This document shows positions 24,571 through 33,759 of a DNA stretch of 43,361 nucleotides, in pieces. The position numbers and the translations under genes were made by a program. Origin of the DNA: Fimbriiglobus sp. (GTDB lineage: Bacteria > Planctomycetota > Planctomycetia > Gemmatales > Gemmataceae); contig JALOQR010000004.1 in NCBI GenBank assembly GCA_025459365.1, positions 1-43,361 on the forward strand, in the 5' to 3' direction. The notes under the pieces are model-generated. The model did no database searches. It worked only from the letters and a program-made list of their open reading frames with translations, and was not told the origin of the DNA. Each line of letters begins with the position of its first letter. Positions within the stretch are counted from its first letter, which is position 1.

Positions 24571-27500
24571 TCACTCGAACGCCACCTCGCCGCCGCGTTT
24601 CACGTTGAAGTACTTGGCGTTCGGGTGGTGGAACACGATGGCCGTGGTGCTCTGCTCCGGCTCCAGCAGGAACTGCTCGGTGAGAGTGATTCCCACCTGC
24701 GGCGGGTCGATCAGGGTGAACAGGCCGGTTTGGTCTTCCAGCCGCGGGCAGGCGGGGTAGCCGAAGGCGTACCGCCGACCGCGGTAGTGCCCCTTGAAGA
24801 GCTTCTGGATGACGGGGGAATCCTTGTCGCCGATGCCCCACTCGGCCCGCAGGTGCCGGTGGAAGTACTCCGCGAATGCTTCGGCGCTCTCCACCCCCAG
24901 CCCGTGCAGGAACAGGTAGTCCTGGTACTTGTTGGCGTCGCGGAGCAGGTTGCACCGTCGCGTCACCTCGTGCCCGACCGTCACGGCCATCATGGCGATG
25001 TGGTCCACCGGCACGCCGTCGCGGAGCGGTTCCACGTAATCAGAAAGGCAGAGGAAGTCGCCGAAGTCTTGCCGCGGGAAGGTGAATTTCTGGAGCACCG
25101 TTCTGCCGTCCGGGGCGAACACACTGAGCGTCTGGCCGTCGGCGGCGGCACGGAAGAAGCCGTAGGTAGCCTGCGGTTGTAGCACATTCTCGCTCAGGCA
25201 GAACGCCTTCAGCCGTTCGAGCGCCGGGCGGGCAGTGCTATCGATCTGCTCCTTGTACACCTCCGGCTTCACCCCGCCCTTCTCGAACCCCCATTGCGTG
25301 CTGAAGAGGGTGAGTTCGTTCAGGTACGGGAAAACGTCGGCCATCTTGGCGGTGAACGTGCGAACTCCGAGGAAGGGCGGCGTCGGCAGGTCGGCGGCTC
25401 GCGGCAGGTTCGGGGCGCGGGCGGGCAAGTCGGCGCGGGCCGTCACCGGCGCTTGCGGCAAGCTGCCACCGCTGTCGACCGTGGCGGCCTTCGCCTCGCT
25501 CCCTTTCGCCATCGCTGCGAGCGCCGGGCTGGCCTTCGCCATCTTCTTCTTGAGCATCAGCTCGTCCATGATCCTTAGCCCGTCGAACGCATCCGCCCCG
25601 TAGTAGACCTTGCCCTTGTAGACACGGGTCAGGTCGTCCTCGACGTACTTGCGGTTCAGCGCCGCCCCTCCGAGGATGACCGGCGGGTTCAGCCCGCGGT
25701 CGTTCAGCGTGACGAGGTCTTCCTTCATGATGACGGTCGATTTCACCAGCAGCCCGCTCATGCCGATGGCGTCAGCCCCCGTCTTCTGGTACTCGGCGAT
25801 CATCGCGTCTACCGGCTGCTTGATGCCGATGTTGTAAACCTTGTACCCGTTGTTCGTGAGGATGATGTCGACCAGGTTTTTGCCGATGTCGTGCACGTCG
25901 CCCTTCACCGTGGCGAGCACGATCTTCCCCTTCTCCTGGCCCTCCACCTTCTCCATGAACTTTTCCAGGTGGGCCACCGCCGCCTTCATGACCTCGGCAC
26001 TTTGCAGCACGAACGGCAACTGCATCTGCCCACTACCGAACAGGTCACCGACCACCTTCATGCCGTCGAGCAGGATGTTGTTGATGATGTCGATCGGGCT
26101 GTACTTCAGCATCGCCCCATCGAGGTCGAGGATGAGCGTCTCGCGGCGGCCCTGGATGATCGCCTGCTTTAGCCGAGCTTCCACCGTGTCGCCGAGCGAC
26201 TGCTTCTCCTTTTTCTCACCCTTCTTGTCGGCATAGTGCTCGATGAGCAGTTGCAGCGGGTCTTCGATGCACTCGCCAGCGGCGTTGAACTTGCGGTCGT
26301 CGAACAGCAGCCGGCGGGCGAGTTCCTTCCCCTTCTCGTCGATGCTGTTCAGTGGGAGGATTTTCGACGCGTGCAGAATCGCCGAGTCGAGGCCGTACTC
26401 GATGGCGTAGTGCAGGTAGACGGAGTTCACCACCTGCCGCGTGTACGGGCTGAGGCCGAAGCTACAGTTGCTCAACCCGACGTGCGTAAGGCACCCCGGC
26501 AGGTTCTGCTTGATGAGCTTGATCGCCTCGAACGTGGCGATGGCGCTCTTGCGGGTCTGTTCCTGGCCGGTGGACACGGGGAAGACGAGCGGGTCGAACA
26601 TCAGGTCGGTCGGCGGGATGCCGTATTCGCCGACGACGATGTCGTAGATCCGCTTCGCGACCTCGAACTTCCACTCGGCGGTGTCGGCCTGCCCCTTCTC
26701 GTCGATGGTGAGCGCGACCAGCCCGGCCCCGTATTTCTTCGCCAGTTTCGTCTTCGGGTCGAGCGTCTTGCGGCCGTCTTCCAGGTTGATGCTGTTGATG
26801 ACCGTCTTTCCGCTGCACAGCTTCAGTGCCGCCTCGATCACCGGCGTCTCGGTGCTGTCAAGCATCATTGGTTTGCTCAGCACTGCGTTGTAACGCTTAA
26901 TCACTTCCTTCATGTCCTTCACGCCGTCGCGGCCGACGTAATCCACGCACACGTCGAGCAGGTGGACGCCCTCCCTCTCCTGTTCCTGGGCCATCTCCAC
27001 CAGCCCGTGCCAGTCGTCCTTCTCCAGAAGTTGCTTGAACTTTTTCGACCCGTTCGTGTTCGTCCGCTCGCCGACGAGCAGCGGCTTCTGATCGACCACC
27101 AACTCCTGCGACGTTTGCAGGCTACACACCATCGGCAGATACACGGGGTTCCGCTTTGCCGGCTTGCTGCCCCAAAAGCGATCGGCCACCACTTTCAGGT
27201 GGTCCTTGGTCGTCCCGCAGCACCCGCCGATGATGTTGACGCCGAACTCGGTGACGAACCGCCCCAGCCAGTCGGCCAGCCCGTCCGGGTCGAGGGGGAA
27301 GTAGGTTTCGCCGTTGCGGTTCTCCGGTAGCCCTGCGTTCGGCAGTACGCTGATCCGCTTGCGGCAGTGACGGGTGAGGTGCTTGATGTCGTCGAGCATC
27401 AGGTCGGGGCCGACCCCGCAGTTCATGCCGATGACGTCGATCTCGTCGATGGGGTCGAGGGCCACCAATCCGGCCGGGATGTCGGTGCCCGGCAGCATCT

Positions 27501-28128
27501 TCTTGTTCGCGTCGATGATGGTGAGCTGCACCATCAGCGGCAGCCGCACGCCGGCCCGCTTCATCTCCTCGATGGCGGTGATCGCCACGCACTTTGCTTG
27601 CAGGATGTCGAAGCAGGTTTCGACGAGGATGGCGTCCACCCGTTCCTCGATCATCACCCGCAGTTGCGGCCGGTACGCCTCGGCGAGTGTGTCAAAATCG
27701 ATGTAGATGGCCGGGTCGGTGAGCGACGGCATTTTGGTGCCGGGGCCGACACTGCCGACGACGAACCGCGGGCGGTCCGTGGTGGCGAATTTCGCGGCAA
27801 CATCCTTTGCCAGCCGGATGTTCAGCCGGTTAATCTCATCCATCTGGGCGGTCATGCCGAACTCGCCCAGGCCGATGGCGTTGGCGTTGAAGGTGTTCGT
27901 CTCGACGGCGTCGCACCCGGCCTCGAAATACCCAGCGTGGATTTCGCGGATCCAATCCGGCTTGGTATAGATGAGGGCGTCGGAGAGGTTCATCAAGCTC
28001 TTGCCGGCGGGCGAATATCCCCAATCCTTCTCGGCTGGCTTGTAGCGGTGCAGGCTGGTGCCCATGCCGCCGTCGAGGATGACGACGCGCTCGTCGGCCA
28101 GTTTCAGGAAGGGGGAATCGCTCGCCAT
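24571..28128 (-). CDS. metH: Cobalamin-dependent methionine synthase
   Basis: A full-length four-module enzyme (1185 aa; E. coli MetH is about 1227) that methylates homocysteine using 5-methyltetrahydrofolate through methylcobalamin. The homocysteine module (1 to about 315) has zinc ligands in GMNCG (about residue 236) and GGCCGTT (about 303). The pterin module (about 345-610) contains VGERTNTNGSKKF. The B12 module (about 640-850) has VHDIGKNLV with the cobalt-ligating His near residue 743. An Ala/Pro-rich linker follows (about 855-912), then the reactivation domain (about 915-1185) with the YPACPRLEDQ block. No B12 or SAM riboswitch core was recognised in the 360 bp upstream. A separate reductase partner is not in the window. 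Confidence 0.95.
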   Translation of the reverse strand: MASDSPFLKLADERVVILDGGMGTSLHRYKPAEKDWGYSPAGKSLMNLSDALIYTKPDWIREIHAGYFEAGCDAVETNTFNANAIGLGEFGMTAQMDEINRLNIRLAKDVAAKFATTDRPRFVVGSVGPGTKMPSLTDPAIYIDFDTLAEAYRPQLRVMIEERVDAILVETCFDILQAKCVAITAIEEMKRAGVRLPLMVQLTIIDANKKMLPGTDIPAGLVALDPIDEIDVIGMNCGVGPDLMLDDIKHLTRHCRKRISVLPNAGLPENRNGETYFPLDPDGLADWLGRFVTEFGVNIIGGCCGTTKDHLKVVADRFWGSKPAKRNPVYLPMVCSLQTSQELVVDQKPLLVGERTNTNGSKKFKQLLEKDDWHGLVEMAQEQEREGVHLLDVCVDYVGRDGVKDMKEVIKRYNAVLSKPMMLDSTETPVIEAALKLCSGKTVINSINLEDGRKTLDPKTKLAKKYGAGLVALTIDEKGQADTAEWKFEVAKRIYDIVVGEYGIPPTDLMFDPLVFPVSTGQEQTRKSAIATFEAIKLIKQNLPGCLTHVGLSNCSFGLSPYTRQVVNSVYLHYAIEYGLDSAILHASKILPLNSIDEKGKELARRLLFDDRKFNAAGECIEDPLQLLIEHYADKKGEKKEKQSLGDTVEARLKQAIIQGRRETLILDLDGAMLKYSPIDIINNILLDGMKVVGDLFGSGQMQLPFVLQSAEVMKAAVAHLEKFMEKVEGQEKGKIVLATVKGDVHDIGKNLVDIILTNNGYKVYNIGIKQPVDAMIAEYQKTGADAIGMSGLLVKSTVIMKEDLVTLNDRGLNPPVILGGAALNRKYVEDDLTRVYKGKVYYGADAFDGLRIMDELMLKKKMAKASPALAAMAKGSEAKAATVDSGGSLPQAPVTARADLPARAPNLPRAADLPTPPFLGVRTFTAKMADVFPYLNELTLFSTQWGFEKGGVKPEVYKEQIDSTARPALERLKAFCLSENVLQPQATYGFFRAAADGQTLSVFAPDGRTVLQKFTFPRQDFGDFLCLSDYVEPLRDGVPVDHIAMMAVTVGHEVTRRCNLLRDANKYQDYLFLHGLGVESAEAFAEYFHRHLRAEWGIGDKDSPVIQKLFKGHYRGRRYAFGYPACPRLEDQTGLFTLIDPPQVGITLTEQFLLEPEQSTTAIVFHHPNAKYFNVKRGGEVAFE

Positions 28129-28491
28129 GCTCGGCCCTGCCGTCGGGAATGTTCAGTATGAAGATACGTCCGCTGAAGAAGGGTTTCCATAACCGGCGGG
28201 AGGTTCGCGGGGAAGGGGAGCCACGATGGCGAACCATGCCACCACCGACCTCGGTCCGCCGGGCTGTCGCTGTCAGGGGTCAGTGGCCGTGGCTGAGGGG
28301 CCGAGTGGAGAAAAAGGCTGATTTCCACAACATTTCGGCTGGTGACGGCAGGGGGGGGTATGTGTGTGGCAGGTGGCAGTGTGGCAGAGAGGGGGGGCGA
28401 GTTGTTCCCGGCGGTGCGATGCGTCCCCACGATCACCGAACATGCGTTCGACGTCCGAAGGTCAGCCAACCGCCTGACCGACGGCCTGCCC
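28129..28491. other. 363-bp intergenic region between metH and the chemosensory operon
   Basis: No convincing gene is present. The region contains copy A of the inverted repeat (28270-28396) and presumably the metH promoter on the minus strand near 28130-28260. A GGCCACTG-like stretch (complement of 28280-28287) superficially recalls a cobalamin element, but the accompanying conserved B12 box is missing. Confidence 0.6.
28270..28396 (+). repeat. Inverted repeat flanking the chemosensory operon, copy A
   Basis: About 127 bp. It starts with CTGTCAGGGGTC (28270-28281), has a diverged middle sharing AGGCTGATTT-like sequence, and ends in a 46-bp core (28351-28396) identical to the complement of 35781-35826. 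The core has a run of 8 G, TATGTGTG, three closely spaced TGGCAG hexamers and a run of at least 6 G. The core end faces the chemosensory genes. Confidence 0.9.
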
Positions 28492-31296
28492 TCACACCGC
28501 CGGGCCGATCAGGTCTTCGACCGTTTCGATGAAGCTGTTGTCGTGGAAAGCGCTCTTGGTGAGGTAGCTATTCGCTCCGGCTTCTAGCCCACGGAGTCGG
28601 TCTTCTTCTCGCTCCTTGTACGACACGATCACGACTGGCAAATCTCGCAAACGCTCTTCGCCCCGCACCGCCGCGACCAGTTGCAGGCCGGTCATCCGCG
28701 GCATATCGATGTCGCTCACCAGAAGGTCGAACGGCTCGCTCCGCACTTTGTTCCAGCCATCCATGCCGTCCACCGCGACGGTCACGTCGTACCCCTTGTG
28801 TAGGAGCAACTGCCGCTCCACTTCCCGCACGGTGATGGAGTCGTCCACCACCAGTACCCGTTTCTTACGGGTCGTGCTGGTCGGCTGAGTGTCGCACCGC
28901 GCGAGTGAGCCGGTCTGGATAAACTGGTCCATCGAGCGAACCAGGTCTTCGGCGTCGACGATGAGCACCGGCGAGCCGTCGTCGAGCAGAGCCGCAGCCG
29001 AGAGGTTGGGCACCTTGCCGAGTCGCGGGTCGAGCGGACGAACGACCAAATCTTGCTCCCCGCGGAAACGATCGACTACCAGCCCGTAGGTGCCGCTGGC
29101 ATCGCTGAGTAGCACCACTGCCAGAGCATCCTCGCCCGACGGAGGAGCCGGCAGGTCGAGCAACTGGGCGGCCACCACCAGCCCGACGTTCTGCCCATCG
29201 ACTGTCACGAACTGGCGGTCTTCGACTGACCGCACCTCCGCTCGTGGAACACGGGTGAGTCGGTCGATGCGGGTGTGTGGGAAGGCGTAGGCCTCGCCGG
29301 CCACGTCCACCACCACCGCCCGGATGACGGAGAGAGTGAGCGGCAGTTGCAGGTGGAAGGTGGTGCCACGCCCCGGTTGAGTGGTGACGCGGACACTCCC
29401 ACCCACCTTGCGAATAGTGTCCTGGACTACGTCCAACCCCACCCCGCGACCGGAAAACTCGGTCACCCCGCCGGCAGTGCTGAACCCCGGCAGAAAGAGA
29501 AATTCCAGCAACTCGGTCTCGGTCATGCGGGCGACCACGTCGGCCGGGCTGAGCTTACGGTCGATCACCTTGGCCCGCAGTCTGTTCAGGTTTACCCCGC
29601 CGCCGTCGTCGGACACAGACACATGCAGCATTCCCGCCCGGTGCCGGGCCTCCACCCGCACCGTGCCGCTGGATGGTTTGCCGGCTGCCTCACGCACCTC
29701 GGGCGACTCGATACCGTGATCGACCGAGTTTCGCACGAGGTGCGATAAGGGCGACTCCAGCTTTTCCTGAATGTCGCGATCGACCTCCGTTCCCTCCCCT
29801 TCGATGACGAGCCGAGCCTCCTTGCCGAGCGAGCGGGCCATATCCCGCACCAACCGCGGAAGGCCACGGGCACCGTCGCCGAACGGCCGCATGCGGCTGA
29901 CGATCACCTCGCGGTAGAGGCGGGCGTTTAGATCTTCGTTCCGGGCGGCGTGGTCGTCGAACCCGGCAGCCCGCTCCATCAACTCGTTGCGGCAGTCGTG
30001 TGCTTGGCGGCGAGCATCCGACAGCACGAGACCAAGGCTTTCCTGGCTGGCACCGACGGCGACTGCGTGAAAGGCGGCGTCGAGCATCTGAGCAAGGCGG
30101 TCGTGGCTTTTCCGGAGAGTGAGCAATTCAGCCGAGAAGGAGGGGAGCCAGCGAGCCTGGACGAGCGACTCACCGGCCAGCCCCATCAGGCGGTTCAGGC
30201 TCTGGGCAGACACGCGGACGACGGCGTCTTCGGTGGGCGGTGGGGCGGGTGGTGGCGGCGGGGGTACTTCCACCACCGGTACAGTCGGTGTATTCGAGAC
30301 GACTGCGGGTAATGGGGTTGGCCGGGACTCGGCAACGTCGGGGACTTCCACTCGCTCGTCGCCAACTCGCGGCAAATGGGAATCGCTCACCGGCACCGCC
30401 TCGAACTTCTCGGCCGCGTCTTCAAGGGCCGGCATTGCCGATTTCACCCATTCCGCAAATGTCTCGTCGTCGGTACTGATGCCTCCGGCCAGCGTGCTGA
30501 TGGCGTAGTTCACCCATTCGCCGGCCGCGGGGGTGAACGGCCTCTTGCCGTCCTTTACACCTGCAAAAAACCCGCCGAGCGCTGCCGTGAGTCGAACCAC
30601 GGGACCACACTTCACCAACTTGGCTGCCCCGCGGATCGTCTTCAACGCCTCCACAGCATTCTCCGGATCGGACGCCACCAACAGCCCCGCCCGCAACTCC
30701 TCACGGAACAGGGCAAGAGTGGAGTGGCCATCCGACAGCGGAAGTGGATTCGCCGGCACAACAACGTGAGTGAACGGCGGAACCGGTGGAAAATCGCCTG
30801 GCGGCAGTGAAGAAGGTGAGGGTGTGATGTCGACGTGAGCTAGCGTGATACGGCCCGCGTCCATTTTCTCGCTCACGAGCGATACCGATGCCCCCTTTGC
30901 CATCGCAGTAAAGATCGGCTCCAACTGCTCGACGATCGGGGCGTTGGCGGCATCCCATGCTGTTGCACCGCCCGGTCCCAGATCGACCAGGGTCGCCAAC
31001 AGGTCGGTTCCCTTCAATAGATAATCGACGTCCGTCGGGGTCAGCCGCACTTTCCCATCCTGGGCGGCGACGAGGGCATCTTCCATCACGTGTGCGAGCC
31101 GTACGCCGGAGTCGAGATTGGCGATGCGGCATGCCCCCTTGATGGAGTGGGCCGCCCGCATGAGTGGTTCGATGCGAGCCGGGTCGGTCGGGTCGGCTTC
31201 CAGGTCGAGCAGTCCGGCCGAAAGCGTGCCGGTATGCGCCCGCACCTCCTCGCGGAATAGCTCAAACAGGGCCGGGTCGAGGGTCGGGCGGGTCAT
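28492..31296 (-). CDS. CheA-type hybrid histidine kinase with C-terminal receiver (WspE-like)
   Basis: A 934-aa chemosensory kinase. The N-terminal Hpt domain has phosphoacceptor His50 in RAAHSIKGACR. A second Hpt-like region (about 190-275) is degenerate: where HSIKG would be it reads KTIRG (219-223). After a Pro-rich linker come the dimerisation region, the HATPase with N-box HLVRNSVDHGIESPEVR, G boxes SDDGGGVN and GRGVGLDVV, a CheW-like domain, and a receiver domain (about 810-934) with VVDDS, phosphoacceptor Asp in LLVSDIDMPRM and Lys in YLTKSAF. The combination CheA-REC is typical of Wsp/alternative-function systems, where the fused receiver can act as a phosphate sink. It is the last gene of the operon; its ATG overlaps the stop of the upstream CheW gene (ATGA). 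Confidence 0.93.
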   Translation of the reverse strand: MTRPTLDPALFELFREEVRAHTGTLSAGLLDLEADPTDPARIEPLMRAAHSIKGACRIANLDSGVRLAHVMEDALVAAQDGKVRLTPTDVDYLLKGTDLLATLVDLGPGGATAWDAANAPIVEQLEPIFTAMAKGASVSLVSEKMDAGRITLAHVDITPSPSSLPPGDFPPVPPFTHVVVPANPLPLSDGHSTLALFREELRAGLLVASDPENAVEALKTIRGAAKLVKCGPVVRLTAALGGFFAGVKDGKRPFTPAAGEWVNYAISTLAGGISTDDETFAEWVKSAMPALEDAAEKFEAVPVSDSHLPRVGDERVEVPDVAESRPTPLPAVVSNTPTVPVVEVPPPPPPAPPPTEDAVVRVSAQSLNRLMGLAGESLVQARWLPSFSAELLTLRKSHDRLAQMLDAAFHAVAVGASQESLGLVLSDARRQAHDCRNELMERAAGFDDHAARNEDLNARLYREVIVSRMRPFGDGARGLPRLVRDMARSLGKEARLVIEGEGTEVDRDIQEKLESPLSHLVRNSVDHGIESPEVREAAGKPSSGTVRVEARHRAGMLHVSVSDDGGGVNLNRLRAKVIDRKLSPADVVARMTETELLEFLFLPGFSTAGGVTEFSGRGVGLDVVQDTIRKVGGSVRVTTQPGRGTTFHLQLPLTLSVIRAVVVDVAGEAYAFPHTRIDRLTRVPRAEVRSVEDRQFVTVDGQNVGLVVAAQLLDLPAPPSGEDALAVVLLSDASGTYGLVVDRFRGEQDLVVRPLDPRLGKVPNLSAAALLDDGSPVLIVDAEDLVRSMDQFIQTGSLARCDTQPTSTTRKKRVLVVDDSITVREVERQLLLHKGYDVTVAVDGMDGWNKVRSEPFDLLVSDIDMPRMTGLQLVAAVRGEERLRDLPVVIVSYKEREEDRLRGLEAGANSYLTKSAFHDNSFIETVEDLIGPAV

Positions 31297-31964
31297 CGCA
31301 CCTGCTCCCGAAGGGCCTGGAACAGCCGGGTGTCGTCGAGCAGGCCCACCGCCCGCCCGTTCGACCGGAACACCCCACGGGTGACACGAGCCGCAGCACG
31401 TGCGAGGGTGGGTGGTGCCGTGGCGATGGCCTCGGCGGGGATGTGAAACACCTGGTCGACTTCATCCACGGCGAACACCCACACCTCGGAGCCTCGGCGG
31501 GCGACCACCATCCGCGGGTGAGTTGCCGCGGTGTCGCTCGCTGCAACGCCAAGCAATCGATCGAGGCGGGCGGCCAGGTGCAACTCACCGCGGATGTTCA
31601 CCACACCGGCCAGCAACCCGCCACGGTGCGGCACGCGGTGCGGCGGACGGTCGCGGGTTACTTCCACTAGCACACCAACAGGCAAAGCCAGCCACTCCCG
31701 ACCGAGACGAAACACGAGCACGCTCTGTGCATCGGTGGCTCCGGCGTGCTCCGGTGCCGCCAGCCGTGTGGTCCACTCGCCCAGGTAGTCGGGCGGGGAT
31801 GGGGCATCGAGGAAACGTCGGCCCGCGGCGGCGAACACCGGGCAATTGTGACAGTGCGTCACGTCCGCCAATTGCGGACAGGTGCGGTCCCCCCACACGC
31901 CGATGCGGGTCCAGCATGGGTCGTTAGGGGCGACGACGGATAGTGGGCGGTTGGTGGCGATCAT
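31293..31964 (-). CDS. CheW-like coupling protein with Cys-rich N-terminus (WspD-like)
   Basis: A 223-aa protein. The N-terminal 60 residues carry a conserved Cys/Trp pattern: PCWTRIGVWGDRTCPQL, then HCHNCPVF, AGRRFLD and PDYLGEWT. This matches the N-terminal segment of WspD-type CheW proteins, and the four cysteines could bind a metal. A CheW domain follows (about 80-223) with 'GVVNIRGELHLAARLDRLLG' and 'VDEVDQVFHIP'. CheW proteins link receptors to CheA. It overlaps both neighbours through ATGA junctions, to the CheR gene upstream and CheA downstream, which indicates translational coupling. Confidence 0.88.
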   Translation of the reverse strand: MIATNRPLSVVAPNDPCWTRIGVWGDRTCPQLADVTHCHNCPVFAAAGRRFLDAPSPPDYLGEWTTRLAAPEHAGATDAQSVLVFRLGREWLALPVGVLVEVTRDRPPHRVPHRGGLLAGVVNIRGELHLAARLDRLLGVAASDTAATHPRMVVARRGSEVWVFAVDEVDQVFHIPAEAIATAPPTLARAAARVTRGVFRSNGRAVGLLDDTRLFQALREQVR

Positions 31965-33193
31965 GCATTTCCCCCGCGAAGGGTCAGGCGGGTGAGGCGA
32001 CGGCGGAGGGCGCTCGCCTGGATTGTGTCTCCGCGACGATCCGCCAAAACCGCCAGGTGCGAGATCGCTTCGGTGTGGTCTGGATCGAGGTACAGGGCCT
32101 TGCGGAAAGCCTCGCCCGCATCGATGGTGTTTCCCTGGGCGTGGTGGATGGCGCCGAGCAGGGCATATCCATCAGCGGCGGCTGGCTGAGCGGCAATGGC
32201 ACGTTCACAGGCAACGCGGGCCTCGGCGAGTCGGCCGGCATCGGCGAGGGTGCGGGCGGTGTCGAACGTCGGACGGTCGGGCGGTGGCGTATTGGCGGCA
32301 TCCGCAGTGAGTTGGGGAATCGGCGGGAGTGTGCCCGGCACAGCAGCCGGTGGAAGCGGGGGTAGCCCAGTGCTGATGGTCGACGACGTTGCGGGCACCC
32401 CGCCCACCGCTCGGCGAAAGACACAGAACTCGGCCGGGCCATCCGCCACGAACCCGCCAACCGGCAGTCGGTCGGCCTCGGCCGCGCTCAGGCAGAGGCG
32501 GCCATCGGCGGCGAGCAGGCGATCGAGGTGGGCCATGGCGCGTTTCCGCCCGTCGGCCGTCAGGTAGATGAAGAGATTGCGACAGAAGATCAGATCGTAC
32601 TCCCCTTCGCCGGCCAGGAAGTTCGGGTCGGTTGCGTTCCCTTGGCGGAACTGCACGAGTGGGCGAAGATGTGGGAGCAACTCCCAGCGGACGCCCACCG
32701 GCCGGAAATGCACAAGACGGGGGTCGGTGCCATGCTCGCGGAACGATGGTTCGGAGAACAGACCGGCAACCGCTCGGTCGAGGTGGGTCGCCGATACATC
32801 GATCGCGTCGATGCGGAACTGATCGTGAGGTAGCAACTGTTCATGCAAGGCGATGGCCAGGGAGTAGGGCTCCTCGCCAGTGCTACAGGGAAGGCTTAGC
32901 GCTCGTGCAGGCCGGCCAGGAGTGCGAGCCGCACGGCGAATGAGGAAATCGGCCAGAGCGTCGTAAAGCCGCCGCCCCCCGCGGAAAAACCACGTTTCGG
33001 GTACGGCGAGTTCGGCCGCCAGGGCATCGGCCTCGGCGTGGGTGATGAGCAACGCGAGGTAGGCTTCGAGGGTGGTAGTGCGGGTGGCCTGACGGCGGGT
33101 ATCGATCGCCCGCGAGAGCACACCCCCGCCGAGCGAGCCGGGATCGACCCCTAAACGATCGCGGACGACCACTTCCAACTGGTTTAGCGTCAT
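31961..33193 (-). CDS. CheR-type MCP methyltransferase with C-terminal TPR region (WspC-like)
   Basis: A 410-aa protein. The N-terminal helical domain (MTLNQLEVVVRDRLGVD) and the SAM-dependent methyltransferase domain are both visible: ETWFFRGGRRLYDAL, LSLPCSTGEEPYSLAIAL for SAM binding, IDAIDVSATHLDRA and YDLIFCRNLFIYL. After a Pro-rich linker (about 285-315) two or three TPR-like repeats follow (TARTLADAGRLAEARVACERAI, GYALLGAIHHAQGNTIDAGEAFRKAL, EAISHLAVLADRRGD). It should methylate glutamates of the MCP encoded in the same operon, with the TPRs giving partner specificity as in WspC. The start at 33193 overlaps the stop of the preceding CheW gene (ATGA). An upstream extension to 33418 would run through that gene and was rejected. 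Confidence 0.9.
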   Translation of the reverse strand: MTLNQLEVVVRDRLGVDPGSLGGGVLSRAIDTRRQATRTTTLEAYLALLITHAEADALAAELAVPETWFFRGGRRLYDALADFLIRRAARTPGRPARALSLPCSTGEEPYSLAIALHEQLLPHDQFRIDAIDVSATHLDRAVAGLFSEPSFREHGTDPRLVHFRPVGVRWELLPHLRPLVQFRQGNATDPNFLAGEGEYDLIFCRNLFIYLTADGRKRAMAHLDRLLAADGRLCLSAAEADRLPVGGFVADGPAEFCVFRRAVGGVPATSSTISTGLPPLPPAAVPGTLPPIPQLTADAANTPPPDRPTFDTARTLADAGRLAEARVACERAIAAQPAAADGYALLGAIHHAQGNTIDAGEAFRKALYLDPDHTEAISHLAVLADRRGDTIQASALRRRLTRLTLRGGNA

Positions 33194-33645
33194 GCGACTT
33201 CCCCCGACGGGATTAAGCCGCCAGATCGGGCCGAGAGGGTCGCGAGCAGGCGATCGGGGTGAAGTAATCGCAGCAGGTCTGGGCCATCGGGCACGACTGG
33301 GCCGAGTCCGGTGTCGGCATCCCCGCCGGGAGTTGTCGGCATGGGGATTTCGAGCTGTCGGATGTCGGCGACCTGGGTGGCAAGCAAACCAACGAGAGCG
33401 TCTGAGTTCACCGGCCACGGGCAGAGGATGATGCGGCTACTCAAGTGTGGTGGGCAGGTGCCAGCCCCCATCAGCGCGTGCAGGTCTACCACGGGAACCA
33501 CCCGACCACGATACACAAACCGCCCGGCTACCCACCCCGGTCCGCCGAGTACCTCGTTCAATCGCACCCGTGGCACCACTTCCCGCACCCTGCGGACATC
33601 CACCGCCACGCGGTCGGAACCAACTTGGAAGAGGAGGGCGAGCAT
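33190..33645 (-). CDS. CheW-like coupling protein (WspB-like)
   Basis: A 151-aa single-domain CheW. Typical stretches are LLFQVGSDRVAVDVRRVREVVPRVRL, 'GGPGWVAGRFVYRGRVVPVVDLHALMG' and 'RIILCPWPVNSDALVGLLATQVADI'. It has no Cys-rich N-terminus, unlike the second CheW of this operon. Two CheW proteins of different type, one either side of the CheR gene, is the Wsp gene order. It lies 114 bp downstream of the MCP gene, and its stop overlaps the CheR start. Confidence 0.87.
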   Translation of the reverse strand: MLALLFQVGSDRVAVDVRRVREVVPRVRLNEVLGGPGWVAGRFVYRGRVVPVVDLHALMGAGTCPPHLSSRIILCPWPVNSDALVGLLATQVADIRQLEIPMPTTPGGDADTGLGPVVPDGPDLLRLLHPDRLLATLSARSGGLIPSGEVA

Positions 33646-33759
33646 ACGCAGTGGCCGGGGGTCGGGGTGACGCGGGCGGGCGGCTCAGGAGCAGCACACG
33701 GTGGGGGAGAAATGTGATGGCAGGTTGCAAACCTGCTCCCCCACGTCCGTGCCAGTCGC

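Noticed and set aside
26236-27330. 364-codon plus-strand frame antisense to metH
   Set aside because: Shadow of metH; composition typical of reverse-strand reading of GC-rich codons.
28129-28300. Cobalamin riboswitch upstream of metH
   Set aside because: Only a GCCACTG-like heptamer is present; the conserved B12 box and the rest of the element are missing.
33193-33418. N-terminal extension of the CheR-like protein
   Set aside because: It would read out of frame through the upstream CheW gene; the ATGA overlap at 33190-33193 is the natural start.
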